A program made the position numbers and the translations under genes. DNA of 64,000 nt from an uncultured Porphyromonadaceae bacterium (GTDB taxonomy: Bacteria > Bacteroidota > Bacteroidia > Bacteroidales > Muribaculaceae). Positions 35,527 to 43,864 of the stretch are shown here, piece by piece (within the stretch, counting starts at the first letter, position 1; each line of letters opens with the position of its first letter). The stretch spans positions 34,394 through 98,393 of the forward strand of contig CAMHQD010000002.1 in NCBI GenBank assembly GCA_946187345.1. The letters are read 5' to 3'. The notes beneath the pieces are model-generated. The model did no database searches, had not been told where the DNA came from, and saw nothing but the letters and a program-made list of their open reading frames with translations.

Positions 35527-38500
35527 TTACTCCTGTCCCCACTGCTGGGCGGCAAGGCGGCGATAGTTGTTGTATCGCCACTGCGCTGCCTGCTTGGCGG
35601 CGTCGAAGAGTTGAGCGGCCTCATCGGGATACTGCTTGAGCACCGACGCGTAGCGCACCTCGCCCTTGAGGAACGTCTCGAAGTCATCCCACTGCGGCTC
35701 CTTGCTGTCGAGTTGGAACGGGTTCTTGCCTTCGGCCTCCAATGCGGGGTTGTAACGCCACAGGTGCCAGTAACCGCACGCAACGGCGCGCGCCTCCTCG
35801 TCCTGACTCTTGCCCATACCGGCCTTCAAGCCGTGGTTGATACACGGCGCGTAGGCGATGATGAGTGACGGGCCGTCGTAGGCCTCGGCCTCACGCAGCG
35901 CTTTGAGAGTCTGGGCGTTGTCGGCACCCATCGCAATCTGTGCGACGTAGACGTAGCCGTAGGTGGTTGCGATCAGGCCGAGGTCTTTCTTGCGAACGCG
36001 CTTGCCAGCAGCGGCAAACTTGGCGATAGCACCAATCGGCGTCGCCTTTGACGACTGGCCACCGGTGTTGCTGTACACTTCGGTGTCGAGCACGAGGATG
36101 TTGACGTTCTTGCCGCTGGCAATCACGTGGTCGAGACCGCCGAAGCCGATGTCATAACTGGCACCGTCACCGCCGACAATCCACTGGGAGCGTTTGACCA
36201 GGAACTGGCCAAGTTCGCGCACCGCCACGTCGGCCGGCACATCGCTGTGCTCGATAGCGGCAAGAATGCGGTCGGCAAGTTCGCGGCTCTTCGGGCCGTC
36301 GTTGAAGTTCTCAAGCCACTCGCTGTAGAGAGCCTTGACGTCGCCGGCAACAGTGTCGGCGCTGACGGCCTCTTCCACGAGAGCCTTCACGCGGTCGCGC
36401 ATCTTCTCGTCGGCAATAGCCATACCCATGCCGAATTCGCAGAAATCCTCAAACAGCGAGTTGGCCCATGCCGGACCGTGGCCCTTGTCGTTGGTGCGGT
36501 AAGGCGTTGAAGGCACGCTGGCCGAGTAAATCGAACTGCAACCTGTGGCGTTGGCAACCATCTCGCGATCGCCAAACAACTGAGAAATCAGTTTCAGGTA
36601 AGGCGTCTCGCCGCAACCCGAGCAGGCACCCGAGAACTCAAAGAGCGGAGTGGCAAACTGCGAGTTCTTGACGTTGGCGCGGATGTCGAGCAGATGTTGC
36701 TTGGTGGTGACGTTCTTGATGGCGTAGTCCCAGAGTTTCTGGTCCTCCTCATGGCCCATCAGCGGCACCATCTCGAGAGCCTTTGCACCACGGCGTCCCG
36801 GACAGACGTCCACACAGTTGCCGCAGCCCAAGCAGTCGAGCACGTCGACGACCTGAACGAAGGTCAGTCCCTCGAGACCCTTGCCGATAGCCTTGAGTTT
36901 ATCCTCGGCCTTGAACGGCGACGCTGCAGCCTCGGCCTCGTCCATCAAGAACGGACGGATGGCGGCGTGAGGACAGACGTAGGCACACTTGTTACACTGG
37001 ATACAGTTCTCGGCATTCCACATCGGGACAAATGTTGCCACGCCGCGTTTCTCGTAGGCGGCAGTGCCCGGATCCCATGTGCCGTCCTCGCGACCGGCAA
37101 ACGCCGACACGGGCAGCAGGTCACCGTCCTGGGCGTTGATGGGGCGCACAACGTTGTTGACAAACGCCGGAGCGTCGTCGTGGGCTTCGCCCTCGGGCAG
37201 CAACTGGCTCCATGCGGGGTCTACGGTCAGACGCTCGTACTCGCCTCCGCGGTCCACAGCCTGATAGTTCTTGTTGACAACATCCTCGCCCTTGCGGCCA
37301 TAACTCTTGACGATGAACTTCTTCATCTGCTCGATAGCCAACTCAACGGGAATCACGCCGGTGATGCGGAAGAACGCGCTCTGCAGTATGGTGTTGGTGC
37401 GGTTGCCGAGGCCAATCTCTTGCGCAATCTTGGTGGCGTTGATAAAGTAGACAGTGATGTCGTTGTCGGCAAAGTATTTTTTCACCTTTGCAGGCAGATT
37501 CTTGGCCAACTGCTCGGCGTTCCACACGGTGTTGAGTAGGAATGTGCCGCCACGTTGCAAGCCGCGTGTCACATCATACATGTGTAGGTAGGCCTGGACG
37601 TGGCATGCCACGAAGTTGGGCGTGGTCACCAGATAGGTGCTGCGGATGGGCTCGTCGCCAAAACGCAGGTGAGAGCAGGTGAAGCCGCCACTCTTCTTCG
37701 AGTCGTAGGAGAAATATGCCTGGCAATACTTGTCGGTGTTCTCACCAATAATCTTCACCGAGTTCTTGTTGGCGCCCACAGTACCGTCGGCACCCAGACC
37801 GTAGAACTTGGCCTGGAAGATGCCGCTGCCGCCCATGGCGACCTCTTCTTTCATCGGCAGCGATGTGAAAGTCACATCGTCCTCGATGCCGATGGTAAAC
37901 TGGTTCTTGGGTACGGGCAGCGCCAGGTTCTCAAAGACAGCGAGAATTTGGGCCGGAGTGGTGTCTTTTGAACCGAGGCCGTAGCGTCCGCCCACGATGA
38001 GCGGGGCGTTCTCGTTGCCGTAGAAGCAGTCCTTCACGTCGAGGTAGAGAGGCTCGCCGGTTGCGCCGGGCTCCTTGGTGCGGTCGAGCACAGCGATGCG
38101 CTTGGCGGTGCTAGGCACGGCGGCCAGGAAGTGGCGTGCCGAGAATGGACGGTAGAGGTGGACGGCCACCAGACCAACCTTCTCGCCCTGAGCCATCAGG
38201 TGGTCGATGGTCTCACGGATGGCCTCGGTGACCGAGCCCATGGCGATAATCACGCGGTCGGCATCCTTGGCGCCATAATAGTTGAACAGGCCGTAGTTGC
38301 GTCCGGTGATTTCGTTGATTTTCTTCATGTAGTCCTCCACGATGGCCGGCACGGCGGTATAGTAGTCGTTGCTCGACTCGCGGTGCTGGAAGAAGACATC
38401 GGGATTCTCGGCGGTGCCGCGTGTGACGGGCTTGTCGGGGTTCATGGCGCGGTGACGGAAAGCGTTCACGGCGTCCATGTCGAGCAACGGACGCAGGTCT

Positions 38501-39072
38501 TCCATGTCCATCGCTTCGACCTTCTGAATCTCGTGAGAGGTGCGGAAGCCATCAAAGAAGTTGACAAACGGCACGCGCCCCTTGATGGCGCTCAGGTGAG
38601 CCACAGCGGCGAGGTCCATCACCTCCTGCACACTGCCCTCGGCAAGCATGGCGAAGCCCGTCTGGCGCGTGGCCATCACGTCTTGGTGATCGCCAAAGAT
38701 GCACAACGTGTGGCTGGCCAAAGTGCGGGCCGACACGTGGAAGACGCCGGGTAGCAACTCGCCGGCAATCTTGTACATGTTGGGAATCATCAGCAACAAG
38801 CCCTGGCTGGCGGTGTAGGTTGTTGTCAATGCGCCGGCCTGCAGCGAGCCGTGGACGGCACCGGCCGCACCGGCCTCGCTCTGCATCTCCTGCACTGTCA
38901 CCGTCTCGCCAAACAGGTTCTTGCGACCTGCGGCCGCCCACTCGTCAACGTGCTCGGCCATCGTTGATGACGGAGTGATGGGGTAAATCGCTGCCACATC
39001 AGTAAACATATAACTGATGTGTGCGGCGGCTTGGTTGCCATCACACGTCATGAATTTCTTTTCCTTGCTCAT
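35527..39072 (-). CDS. nifJ: pyruvate:ferredoxin (flavodoxin) oxidoreductase
   Basis: A 1181-residue homodimeric-type PFOR oxidising pyruvate to acetyl-CoA, CO2 and reduced ferredoxin, central to anaerobic energy metabolism. Order: domains I-II (pyrimidine-binding and transketolase C-like), gamma domain (~420-630), two [4Fe-4S] sites (CIQCNKCAYVCPH ~692, CLGCGNCVDVCPG ~750), and a C-terminal TPP domain (GDGASYDIGFGG ~970, EVYSNTGGQSSKATP) with a proximal-cluster Cys (SGACSGCGETPY). High G+C and restricted codons mark a highly expressed gene. It has its own promoter and a strong terminator. Confidence 0.97.
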   Translation of the reverse strand: MSKEKKFMTCDGNQAAAHISYMFTDVAAIYPITPSSTMAEHVDEWAAAGRKNLFGETVTVQEMQSEAGAAGAVHGSLQAGALTTTYTASQGLLLMIPNMYKIAGELLPGVFHVSARTLASHTLCIFGDHQDVMATRQTGFAMLAEGSVQEVMDLAAVAHLSAIKGRVPFVNFFDGFRTSHEIQKVEAMDMEDLRPLLDMDAVNAFRHRAMNPDKPVTRGTAENPDVFFQHRESSNDYYTAVPAIVEDYMKKINEITGRNYGLFNYYGAKDADRVIIAMGSVTEAIRETIDHLMAQGEKVGLVAVHLYRPFSARHFLAAVPSTAKRIAVLDRTKEPGATGEPLYLDVKDCFYGNENAPLIVGGRYGLGSKDTTPAQILAVFENLALPVPKNQFTIGIEDDVTFTSLPMKEEVAMGGSGIFQAKFYGLGADGTVGANKNSVKIIGENTDKYCQAYFSYDSKKSGGFTCSHLRFGDEPIRSTYLVTTPNFVACHVQAYLHMYDVTRGLQRGGTFLLNTVWNAEQLAKNLPAKVKKYFADNDITVYFINATKIAQEIGLGNRTNTILQSAFFRITGVIPVELAIEQMKKFIVKSYGRKGEDVVNKNYQAVDRGGEYERLTVDPAWSQLLPEGEAHDDAPAFVNNVVRPINAQDGDLLPVSAFAGREDGTWDPGTAAYEKRGVATFVPMWNAENCIQCNKCAYVCPHAAIRPFLMDEAEAAASPFKAEDKLKAIGKGLEGLTFVQVVDVLDCLGCGNCVDVCPGRRGAKALEMVPLMGHEEDQKLWDYAIKNVTTKQHLLDIRANVKNSQFATPLFEFSGACSGCGETPYLKLISQLFGDREMVANATGCSSIYSASVPSTPYRTNDKGHGPAWANSLFEDFCEFGMGMAIADEKMRDRVKALVEEAVSADTVAGDVKALYSEWLENFNDGPKSRELADRILAAIEHSDVPADVAVRELGQFLVKRSQWIVGGDGASYDIGFGGLDHVIASGKNVNILVLDTEVYSNTGGQSSKATPIGAIAKFAAAGKRVRKKDLGLIATTYGYVYVAQIAMGADNAQTLKALREAEAYDGPSLIIAYAPCINHGLKAGMGKSQDEEARAVACGYWHLWRYNPALEAEGKNPFQLDSKEPQWDDFETFLKGEVRYASVLKQYPDEAAQLFDAAKQAAQWRYNNYRRLAAQQWGQE

Positions 39073-39145
39073 AGCAATTTGATGAAATTGTTCTTAGTAT
39101 GAATATAATAGTGTAGTTTGATAAGGCTTATATCGTTTTAGTTTG

Positions 39146-39153
39146 CAAAGATA
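39146..39153 (-). promoter_or_regulatory. -7 box of PFOR gene
   Basis: Minus-strand TATCTTTG, a consensus -7 box, about 74 bp before the start codon. Direct repeats lie just upstream in place of a clear TTG. Confidence 0.55.
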
Positions 39154-39173
39154 CAAAAAAAGTGTGATTATCT

Positions 39174-39193
39174 CACGTAAAAACACGTAAAAC
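39174..39193. repeat. tandem 10-bp repeats upstream of PFOR promoter
   Basis: CACGTAAAAA and CACGTAAAAC are adjacent 10-mers, with a further CCGTAAAAT at 39206-39214. They sit 20-40 bp upstream of the minus-strand -7 box. Confidence 0.75.
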
Positions 39194-39219
39194 TTTTCGT
39201 ATAATCCGTAAAATTATTT

Positions 39220-39250
39220 TTTAACATCTTCTTTGATGACAGATGTTAAA
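39220..39250. terminator. hairpin after Dabb-domain gene
   Basis: TTTAACATCT (39220-39229) pairs exactly with AGATGTTAAA (39241-39250) around an 11-base loop, 13 bp past the stop of the minus-strand gene. No strong T tract follows. Confidence 0.45.
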
Positions 39251-39263
39251 TCTTAGATGTCAG

Positions 39264-39557
39264 TTATATCTCCGTGTCGACACACAGGCGCGTGTCAACG
39301 TGTCCCTTGAGCAGCGCGGCCGCTGCCAGATGGGCAGGGTGGTTTGAGTAGGTGGCAATGTCGTTGAAGTCGCGTACGGTCACCGTCAGCATCACGTCGG
39401 CCTGCTCGGCAGGGTTGATATTCACACCGGCGCGCACGTCAACAATCACATCAATCTGACCTTTAAGGGCATTGATTGCCGCGGCAAAACGTGTGGCCAA
39501 AGCGCGACGCTCCTCGGCAGTGCCGATGAGTTTGAAAATAACGTTGTGCAGATACAT
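39264..39557 (-). CDS. Dabb-family (stress-responsive alpha/beta barrel) protein
   Basis: A 97-residue ferredoxin-like dimeric alpha/beta barrel protein: an N-terminal VIFKLIG strand, ALKGQIDVIVDVRAGVNI, VMLTVTVRDFNDIATYSNHPAHLAAA match the Dabb pattern (the YxxHPxH segment is characteristic). Substrates of the family vary and are mostly unknown. It has its own -7 box and is not in an operon. Confidence 0.85.
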   Translation of the reverse strand: MYLHNVIFKLIGTAEERRALATRFAAAINALKGQIDVIVDVRAGVNINPAEQADVMLTVTVRDFNDIATYSNHPAHLAAAALLKGHVDTRLCVDTEI

Positions 39558-39582
39558 AATCTTTTATTTTAATTAAGAAGTG

Positions 39583-39590
39583 CAAAGTTA
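39583..39590 (-). promoter_or_regulatory. -7 box of Dabb-domain gene
   Basis: Minus-strand TAACTTTG, 26 bp before the start codon. Confidence 0.55.
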
Positions 39591-39628
39591 ATGAAAAAAG
39601 ATGATATAATAAAATATGGTTGATGTGA

Positions 39629-39658
39629 TTGTTATTTCACCAAAATGTTGTACATTTG
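39629..39658 (+). promoter_or_regulatory. promoter of HerA-like gene
   Basis: TTG (39629-39631), 19-bp spacer and TACATTTG (39651-39658) make a full Bacteroidota promoter; the ~80-base leader carries one CCCCTCC-type hairpin repeat. Confidence 0.7.
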
Positions 39659-39697
39659 CACAAAACTAATTGAATATTATTAATAACCGGAACCTAT

Positions 39698-39730
39698 GCC
39701 CCCTCTTTTAGGAGGTGGAAGGGTGAGGAC
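39698..39730 (+). repeat. CCCCTCC-type hairpin repeat, copy 1
   Basis: CCCCCTC/GGAGG stem around TTTTA, then a purine tract ending in GAGGAC. Same layout as 50660-50695 and 57049-57080. It lies in the 5' leader of the HerA-like gene. Confidence 0.75.
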
Positions 39731-39745
39731 AGATTATAAACTACT

Positions 39746-41317
39746 ATGTACGAGAAAGAAGGACGGGGGCTCTATATCGCCCATAGCGAGAATGGCCCAA
39801 TCAGTATCAATGCCCGTATGGCCAATCGTCATGGCCTCGTGGCCGGAGCGACGGGCACCGGTAAGACCGTTACCCTGCAAGTGATGGCTGAGACGTTCAG
39901 CCAACTTGGCGTGCCCTGTTTTATGGCCGATATGAAGGGCGACCTCAGCGGCATCAGTCAGCCAGGCAAAACGAGCGGCTTTATCGAGAAGCGTATGCCC
40001 GAGTTTGAGATTAGCGACCCACAGTATGCCGGTTGCCCGGTACGCTTCTACGACGTGTATGGCGAGCAGGGACATCCGATGCGAGCCCGCATCTCGTCGA
40101 TGGGTCCAGACCTGCTGGCACGACTGCTGGAATTGAATGAAACGCAGGCCGGCGTGCTAAACATCTTGTTCCGCATCGCCGATGAGCGTGGCTTGCTGAT
40201 GGACGACATCAAGGACCTCCGTGCGATGCTCGACTATGTGGCTAAAAATGCAAAACAGTACACCACACAGTACGGCAACGTGTCTACTGCGAGTGTGGGC
40301 GCTATCCAGCGCGCGCTATTGTCGCTTGAGAATCAGGGTGCCGATAAGTTCTTCGGTATGCCTGAGTTTGACATCATGGATTTACTACAGACTCAAGACG
40401 GCAGGGGAGTAATGAGTGTCCTTGCCGCCGACAAGTTGATGTTGCAGCCCAAACTCTACTCGACCTTCCTGTTGTGGCTGATGAGTGAACTCTACTCGAC
40501 GCTGCCCGAAGTGGGCGATTTGGACAAGCCCAAACTGATTTTCTTCTTCGATGAGGCGCATATGCTCTTCGACGGCACGAGCAAGGCGATGGTCGACAAG
40601 ATTGAGCAGGTGATTCGCCTTATCCGCAGCAAGGGCGTGGGCATCTACTTTGTCACGCAAAGCCCAACAGATATTCCCGATGTGATTTTGGGCCAGTTGG
40701 GCAACCGAGTGCAGCACGCCCTGCGCGCGTTCACGCCCAAAGATCAAAAGGCGGTGAAGACGGCCGCTGACACGTTCCGCGCCAACCCTGCGTTTAAGAC
40801 CGACGAGGCTATTATGAATCTTGAAACCGGCGAAGCGCTTGTCAGCGTGCTTGACGAGAAGGGCGCACCCACAGTGGTGGAACGTGCCAAAATCCTGTTC
40901 CCGTTAAGCCAGATTGGAGCCATCAGCGAGGGTCAGCGGTTGGATGCCATCAAGAGTTCAGGCATATATGGCAAGTATGACAAGGCCGAGGATCGCGAGA
41001 GCGCCTTTGAGGTGCTGCTTGCCGAGAGCGAAGAGGAAGCCCGCCTGCAGGCCGAGGAGGCTGAGGCTGCCGAGGAACTGGCCCAGAAGGAGAAAGACGA
41101 TAAGAAGCCGTCGATGCTCAAACGGGTGTGGAAAGCCATCCTCACAGCCATCACAACGACAATCGCGACATTGATTGGCACCACAGTGAGCAACAAAATC
41201 ACGGGCAAGAAGAGCAAGACAACCGGGCGCACGGCTGCCGGTCGCGTCGCAAAGAACGCGACGAGTGCCGCCACACGCACAGTCATCCGCGACGTGCTCG
41301 GCAACATCATCAAATAA
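39746..41317 (+). CDS. HerA-like ATPase (DUF853/helicase HerA family)
   Basis: A 523-residue P-loop motor of the FtsK-HerA superfamily. Walker A GATGTGKT at 34-41, Walker B LIFFFDEAHMLFD near 265, and the sensor FVTQSPTDIPD follow the bacterial DUF853 group. A Glu/Ala-rich coiled coil (about 425-455) leads to a basic/hydrophobic tail (VWKAILTAITTTIATLIGTTV), which could contact membrane. Role is unproven; archaeal HerA works with NurA in end resection, and no NurA is here. Confidence 0.9.
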   Translation: MYEKEGRGLYIAHSENGPISINARMANRHGLVAGATGTGKTVTLQVMAETFSQLGVPCFMADMKGDLSGISQPGKTSGFIEKRMPEFEISDPQYAGCPVRFYDVYGEQGHPMRARISSMGPDLLARLLELNETQAGVLNILFRIADERGLLMDDIKDLRAMLDYVAKNAKQYTTQYGNVSTASVGAIQRALLSLENQGADKFFGMPEFDIMDLLQTQDGRGVMSVLAADKLMLQPKLYSTFLLWLMSELYSTLPEVGDLDKPKLIFFFDEAHMLFDGTSKAMVDKIEQVIRLIRSKGVGIYFVTQSPTDIPDVILGQLGNRVQHALRAFTPKDQKAVKTAADTFRANPAFKTDEAIMNLETGEALVSVLDEKGAPTVVERAKILFPLSQIGAISEGQRLDAIKSSGIYGKYDKAEDRESAFEVLLAESEEEARLQAEEAEAAEELAQKEKDDKKPSMLKRVWKAILTAITTTIATLIGTTVSNKITGKKSKTTGRTAAGRVAKNATSAATRTVIRDVLGNIIK

Positions 41318-41350
41318 GTACGAAGTAACGGTCAACGGTCAACTTTTCAA

Positions 41351-41803
41351 TTGGAGTTTCTCATTCAGTGGGGATATGCCGGGTTGTGCCTGAGCGCATT
41401 CATCGCCGGCAGTGTGGTGCCACTAAGCAGCGAATTGGTGCTTAGCGCGTGTATCCTTAAACTGCATCTGTCACCGTGGTGGTGCCTGGTGTGGGCCACC
41501 GTTGGCAACGTTGGCGGTGGCATGACGTGTTATTGGCTGGGGTCGTTGGGAAAGATGGAGTGGATAGAGCGATACGCCCACGTGAGTCGTGAGAAACTCG
41601 CGCGGGCGCAGCGATGGGTGGAACGGCGTGGCGCGTGGATGGCCTTCTTTGCGTTCTTGCCAATCTTGGGTAGTGCCATCACGGTTGCCTTAGGGTTGTT
41701 GCGAGCCAATAAAGGCATCGTCCTTTTGGCGATGACCATTGGCAAAGTGTTGCGTTACGGATTGCTCATCCTTGGCATCCTCGGCGTGATGCGCGTCATC
41801 TGA
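41351..41803 (+). CDS. YqaA-family (DedA/SNARE-associated-like) membrane protein
   Basis: A 150-residue membrane protein. EFLIQWGYAGLCLSAFIAGSV at the N-terminus, then PLSSELVLSA and GNVGGGMTCYWLG, with four hydrophobic segments, match YqaA/DedA-type proteins, now linked to lipid transport. The start is a TTG at 41351; no in-frame ATG precedes it, and translation from it reproduces the conserved N-terminus. Two inverted-repeat copies separate it from convergent cysE. Confidence 0.85.
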   Translation: MEFLIQWGYAGLCLSAFIAGSVVPLSSELVLSACILKLHLSPWWCLVWATVGNVGGGMTCYWLGSLGKMEWIERYAHVSREKLARAQRWVERRGAWMAFFAFLPILGSAITVALGLLRANKGIVLLAMTIGKVLRYGLLILGILGVMRVI

Positions 41804-41807
41804 TTTT

Positions 41808-41828
41808 CAAAACGGCGAGGCCGTTTTG
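41808..41828 (+). repeat. AAAACGGC palindromic repeat, copy A
   Basis: CAAAACGGC and GCCGTTTTG arms (9 bp, perfect) around GAG, followed by the conserved flank CACCCCACTCC. Confidence 0.85.
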
Positions 41829-41845
41829 CACCCCACTCCTTTTTT

Positions 41846-41866
41846 CAAAACGGCGAGGCCGTTTTG
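41846..41866 (+). repeat. AAAACGGC palindromic repeat, copy B
   Basis: Identical 9-bp arms and GAG loop as copy A, 17 bp away; the flank (CGGGCCACTC) is more divergent. Together A and B fill the gap between convergent yqaA-like and cysE genes. Confidence 0.85.
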
Positions 41867-41879
41867 CGGGCCACTCTTA

Positions 41880-42770
41880 TTAGATGCCGGCGCCACCGGT
41901 GAAAGTGGGGCGTTCGATGGGCTTGCCCTGGACGATGACGGAATGGGGCGGCACGTCGCGCGTGAGCCACACGTTGCCGCCGATGATTGAGTCATGGCCG
42001 ATGGTGACGCGTCCCAGAATTGACGTGTTGCTGTAGACGACCACGCGGTCTTCGAGAATGGGGTGGCGCGGCACGTCAACCGGGTGCCCCTCGTCGTCGC
42101 GCTCAAAGTTGCGCGCGCCAAGTGTCACGCCTTGATATAGCATAACATTGTTGCCGACAACTGCCGTGCCGCCAATGACAACGCCCGTGCCGTGGTCGAT
42201 GGCAAAGTGGTGGCCGATGGTGGCAGCGGGGTGGATGTCGATGCCTGTGGCGCTATGGGCCATCTCAGTGATAATGCGTGGCAGCACCGGCACTCCAAGG
42301 CGGTGAAGCGTATTCGCCACGCGGTAATGCAGCATGACAGTGATGACGGGGTAACTGAGCAACACCTCGTTAATGTTTGAAACGGCGGGGTCGTTGAGCA
42401 TAACGGCCTCGGCGTCGGTGAGCAGCAAGTCGCGCACGGCGGGCAACGACTCAACAAATTGCTTTGTAATATCGTCGGCCTCACTACACCGCTCCGGGCA
42501 GTCGTGCCGTCCGGCAAAGATTAGCGAATAGGCGACTTGCTGCCTGACAAGGCGCGCGATGTGTTCGATGTCGACTCCAACATGATGTAGGCGCGACACG
42601 TCGCTGGCTCGCTCAATGTCAAAAAAGCCCGGCAACATCACACGGCGGATGGTGGCCATCATTTCGGCCACGGCGTTGATGTTGGGTGTGGCGGTGTGAT
42701 GGCTGATGCCCAATCGATCTTCGGCGTCGCTGAGGGCCGCCAGTGCTGCCGTTACATTTTCAAAGTCCAT
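41880..42770 (-). CDS. cysE: serine O-acetyltransferase
   Basis: Makes O-acetylserine, the acceptor for cysteine synthase. The 296-residue protein has an N-terminal helical region and a left-handed beta-helix of hexapeptide repeats (HPAATIGHHFAIDHGTGVVIGG, VGNNVMLYQGVTLGA, ILEDRVVVYSNTSILGRVTIG). The catalytic His lies in AIDHGTGV. It resembles the longer SatA/EpsC-type form. cysK is upstream on the same strand, 102 bp away across two hairpins. Confidence 0.94.
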   Translation of the reverse strand: MDFENVTAALAALSDAEDRLGISHHTATPNINAVAEMMATIRRVMLPGFFDIERASDVSRLHHVGVDIEHIARLVRQQVAYSLIFAGRHDCPERCSEADDITKQFVESLPAVRDLLLTDAEAVMLNDPAVSNINEVLLSYPVITVMLHYRVANTLHRLGVPVLPRIITEMAHSATGIDIHPAATIGHHFAIDHGTGVVIGGTAVVGNNVMLYQGVTLGARNFERDDEGHPVDVPRHPILEDRVVVYSNTSILGRVTIGHDSIIGGNVWLTRDVPPHSVIVQGKPIERPTFTGGAGI

Positions 42771-42787
42771 TTTTTGAAAGGGTTTAC

Positions 42788-42827
42788 CGTTAACTGTGGG
42801 CGGGGCGGTGCCCGCCCACAGTTAACG
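42788..42827. repeat. 17-bp perfect palindrome between cysK and cysE
   Basis: Arms 42788-42804 and 42811-42827 pair perfectly around the 6-base loop GCGGTG; the arm begins CGTTAACTGTGGGCGGG. It would form a very stable hairpin in the cysK-cysE transcript, without a T tract on either side. Confidence 0.9.
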
Positions 42828-42848
42828 AATATCCTTAATAGTGGAGTG

Positions 42849-42869
42849 CAAAACGGCCTCGCCGTTTTG
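42849..42869 (-). repeat. AAAACGGC palindromic repeat, copy C
   Basis: Same 9-bp arms with loop CTC, i.e. inverted relative to copies A, B and D; on the minus strand it carries the flank CACTCCACT. It directly follows the cysK stop. Confidence 0.85.
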
Positions 42870-42872
42870 AAT

Positions 42873-43784
42873 TTAGAATAGGGCGGTGGAGAGGTATCGC
42901 TCGCCGGTGTCGGGCAAGAGTGCGACAATAGTCTTGCCGGCATACTGCGGGTCGCACGCTATCTCAAATGCCGCGGCAAAGGCGGCACCGCTGGAGATGC
43001 CGGTGAGAGCGCCCGTGGCGTCAGCAATTTGTCGCGCGCCGTCGGCGGCCTGTTCGTCGCTGACGGTGACCACACGGCTCACGGCGGCGGCATCGTAGGT
43101 GTCGGGCACAAATCCGGCGCCGATGCCTTGTATTTTGTGGCTACCGGCCACGCCGGTTGAGAGTACTGCGCTCGAGCGAGGCTCCACGGCGACAATCTCA
43201 ACCTTGGGATTGTGGCGGCGCAGGCAACGTCCCACGCCGCTCACGGTGCCTCCGGTGCCCACTCCGGCGACAAACACATCGACTTGCCCATCGGTATCAC
43301 GCCAGATTTCCTCACCGGTGGTGCGCTCGTGTATGGCAGGATTGGCGGGGTTGATAAACTGGCCGAGGATTACCGCACCATCGATAGCGTCACGGAGCGC
43401 CTCTGCCCGGGCGATGGCTCCTCGCATACCCTGCGCGCCCGGTGTGAGTTCAAGTTGCGCTCCCATTGCCTTGAGAAGCATACGCCGCTCGGTGCTCATC
43501 GTGTCGGGCATAGTGAGGATTACCTTATAGCCGCGCGCGCGACCTACCCACGCCAAGCCGATGCCGGTGTTGCCGCTTGTCGGCTCGATGATGGTTGCGC
43601 CGGGGCGCAGGGTTCCTTTCCGCTCGGCATCGTCAATCATGGCCAAGGCGATGCGGTCTTTGGCGCTGCCGCCCGGGTTGAAACATTCAAGTTTGAGCAG
43701 CAGGCGGGCGTGCATGCCGGCTTGCAGGGGGAAGGCGAGCAACGGGGTGTTGCCGATGAGGTCGGTCAATGAATTGTAGATCAT
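42873..43784 (-). CDS. cysK: cysteine synthase A (O-acetylserine sulfhydrylase)
   Basis: PLP enzyme making cysteine from O-acetylserine and sulfide. The 303-residue protein has the PLP lysine K42 in GGSAKDRIAL, the phosphate/asparagine loop EPTSGNTGIGLAWV, GTGGTVSGVGR, and ALLPDTGERYLSTALF at the C-terminus. Length and motifs are typical of CysK rather than cystathionine beta-synthase. Its product partner CysE is encoded downstream. Confidence 0.96.
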   Translation of the reverse strand: MIYNSLTDLIGNTPLLAFPLQAGMHARLLLKLECFNPGGSAKDRIALAMIDDAERKGTLRPGATIIEPTSGNTGIGLAWVGRARGYKVILTMPDTMSTERRMLLKAMGAQLELTPGAQGMRGAIARAEALRDAIDGAVILGQFINPANPAIHERTTGEEIWRDTDGQVDVFVAGVGTGGTVSGVGRCLRRHNPKVEIVAVEPRSSAVLSTGVAGSHKIQGIGAGFVPDTYDAAAVSRVVTVSDEQAADGARQIADATGALTGISSGAAFAAAFEIACDPQYAGKTIVALLPDTGERYLSTALF

Positions 43785-43805
43785 GTCTTATTTGTTTTGA
43801 TTGGA

Positions 43806-43826
43806 CAAAACGGCATGGCCGTTTTG
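43806..43826 (+). repeat. AAAACGGC palindromic repeat, copy D
   Basis: Same arms with loop ATG, followed by CACACAACTCC; located between the flavodoxin stop and cysK start (minus-strand order). Confidence 0.8.
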
Positions 43827-43864
43827 CACACAACTCCTATAATACTAATCAAGCAACAGGACGG

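Noticed and set aside
36694..37539. 281-codon plus-strand ORF
   Set aside because: Antisense to PFOR; it arises from the GC-rich codon bias of that gene and shows no domain.
41808..43826. Insertion sequence ends
   Set aside because: The inverted repeats are short palindromes with no transposase between or near them; they fit REP-like units better.
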